From the NCBI GenBank assembly GCA_013697785.1, contig JACCWE010000039.1:1-44188 (forward strand): a DNA stretch of 44,188 nt, read 5' to 3'. Source of the stretch: Gemmatimonadaceae bacterium. GTDB lineage: Bacteria > Gemmatimonadota > Gemmatimonadetes > Gemmatimonadales > Gemmatimonadaceae. Positions 43,803 through 44,188 of the stretch are shown here, one piece after another (position 1 is the stretch's first letter; the number at the start of each line of letters is the position of its first letter). The position numbers and the translations under genes were made by a program. Below the pieces are notes generated by a model. It ran no database searches, was not told the DNA's origin, and saw only the letters and a list, made by a program, of their open reading frames with translations.

Positions 43803-44188
43803 CTACGCCGCGAAGATCGGCAGCCGCGCCCTCGCCCCTCGCTCCCCCCCAACCACGCTCCCAGCCTCGATCACTCCGCCCCCCAGCACTCGCTCCCCGC
43901 TGTAGAGCACCAGCGACTGCCCCGGCGAGATCGCGCTCACCGGCTCGTCGAGAGCCAGCTCGATCTCCTCCCCCTCCACCCTCACGATCTCGGCCCTCGC
44001 AGCAGGAGCATGATGCCGGATCTGCACCTCCACCTGCGCCCCAACCTCCGGCGCATCCGCAACCAGCCAGTTCATCTCCCGCGCGATGATCCCCCGCCCG
44101 AGCAGCTCATCCCTCGGCCCAATCACCACCGCGCGCTCGGCCGGCCGAATCGCCGTCACGAACATCGGCTCCGCATATCCACCCGGCA
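43803..44188 (-). CDS. mnmA: tRNA-specific 2-thiouridylase MnmA, C-terminal part (truncated by window end)
   Basis: The open frame continues beyond the right edge, so the N-terminal catalytic part is missing. The visible 127 residues contain the MnmA C-terminal beta-barrel: EPMFVTAIRPAERAVVIGPR, AREMNWLV, VQIRHHAPAARAEIV and SPGQSLVLYSGERVLGGGVI. MnmA puts the 2-thio group on wobble uridine of Lys, Glu and Gln tRNAs. It converges on the VOC gene with only 12 bases between stops and no hairpin. Confidence 0.88.
   Translation of the reverse strand, partial: PGGYAEPMFVTAIRPAERAVVIGPRDELLGRGIIAREMNWLVADAPEVGAQVEVQIRHHAPAARAEIVRVEGEEIELALDEPVSAISPGQSLVLYSGERVLGGGVIEAGSVVGGERGARARLPIFAA

Noticed and set aside
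1-44188. CRISPR arrays, tRNA/rRNA genes, insertion sequences, prophage or defence genes
   Set aside because: None was seen on either strand: no spaced direct repeats, no transposase/integrase motifs, no tRNA-like cloverleaf flanking the operon borders.

Overview
This is a GC-rich bacterial chromosome window densely packed with genes. The most likely source is Gemmatimonadota or a similar Gram-negative soil lineage. That is an inference from the dnaX-ybaB-recR cluster continuing into a Roadblock/MglA pair, from many lipoproteins and a Tat-exported formate dehydrogenase, and from very frequent GTG starts with ATGA, GTGA or TGATG stop/start overlaps. No rRNA, tRNA, CRISPR array, insertion sequence, transposase or phage gene was seen.

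Layout. (1) 1-3672, plus strand, housekeeping: 3' end of dnaX, ybaB, recR, a small membrane protein, a Roadblock/LC7 protein, an MglA-like GTPase and pgsA. (2) 3716-20469, minus strand, one long operon read from right to left: gnd, pgl, pgm, zwf, tal, tkt, an 86-residue unknown protein, and a giant cyclic beta-1,2-glucan synthase of 2755 residues. It combines the oxidative and non-oxidative pentose phosphate pathway with phosphoglucomutase, which supplies glucose-1-phosphate towards UDP-glucose, the substrate of the glucan synthase. (3) 20470-20790: divergent control region with inverted repeats. (4) 20791-28026, plus strand: cinA, grpE, dnaJ, deoC, a two-module ALDH16-type aldehyde dehydrogenase, a cupin and msrB. 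Deoxyribose-phosphate aldolase releases acetaldehyde, which the adjacent dehydrogenase could oxidise.

(5) 28107-34911, plus strand: a periplasmic formate dehydrogenase operon made of a catalytic subunit with Cys in place of selenocysteine, a four-cluster iron-sulfur subunit, an NrfD-type membrane anchor, FdhE, and three small unknown proteins, two of them probably exported. (6) 35182-42814, plus strand: an alcohol respiration module containing a GlcG/HbpS-like lipoprotein, a PQQ alcohol dehydrogenase carrying the lanthanide-type Asp pair, a c-type cytochrome, caa3-like cytochrome oxidase subunits II, I and III, a small membrane protein and a second c-type cytochrome. Regions 5 and 6 together look like a one-carbon or short-alcohol oxidation island: alcohol to aldehyde in the periplasm with electrons going through cytochrome c to a local oxidase, and formate to CO2 with electrons going to the quinone pool. 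(7) 42840-44188: a MarR-family repressor divergent from a VOC/glyoxalase-fold gene, separated by two identical-architecture operators, then the 3' end of mnmA on the minus strand.

The strongest lead is the oxidase in region 6. Its subunit I keeps every haem and copper ligand but has Trp where the D-channel glutamate should be and Ser where the K-channel lysine should be, and it sits in an apparent operon with an alcohol dehydrogenase and two cytochromes. Novelty could not be tested because no database search was possible.
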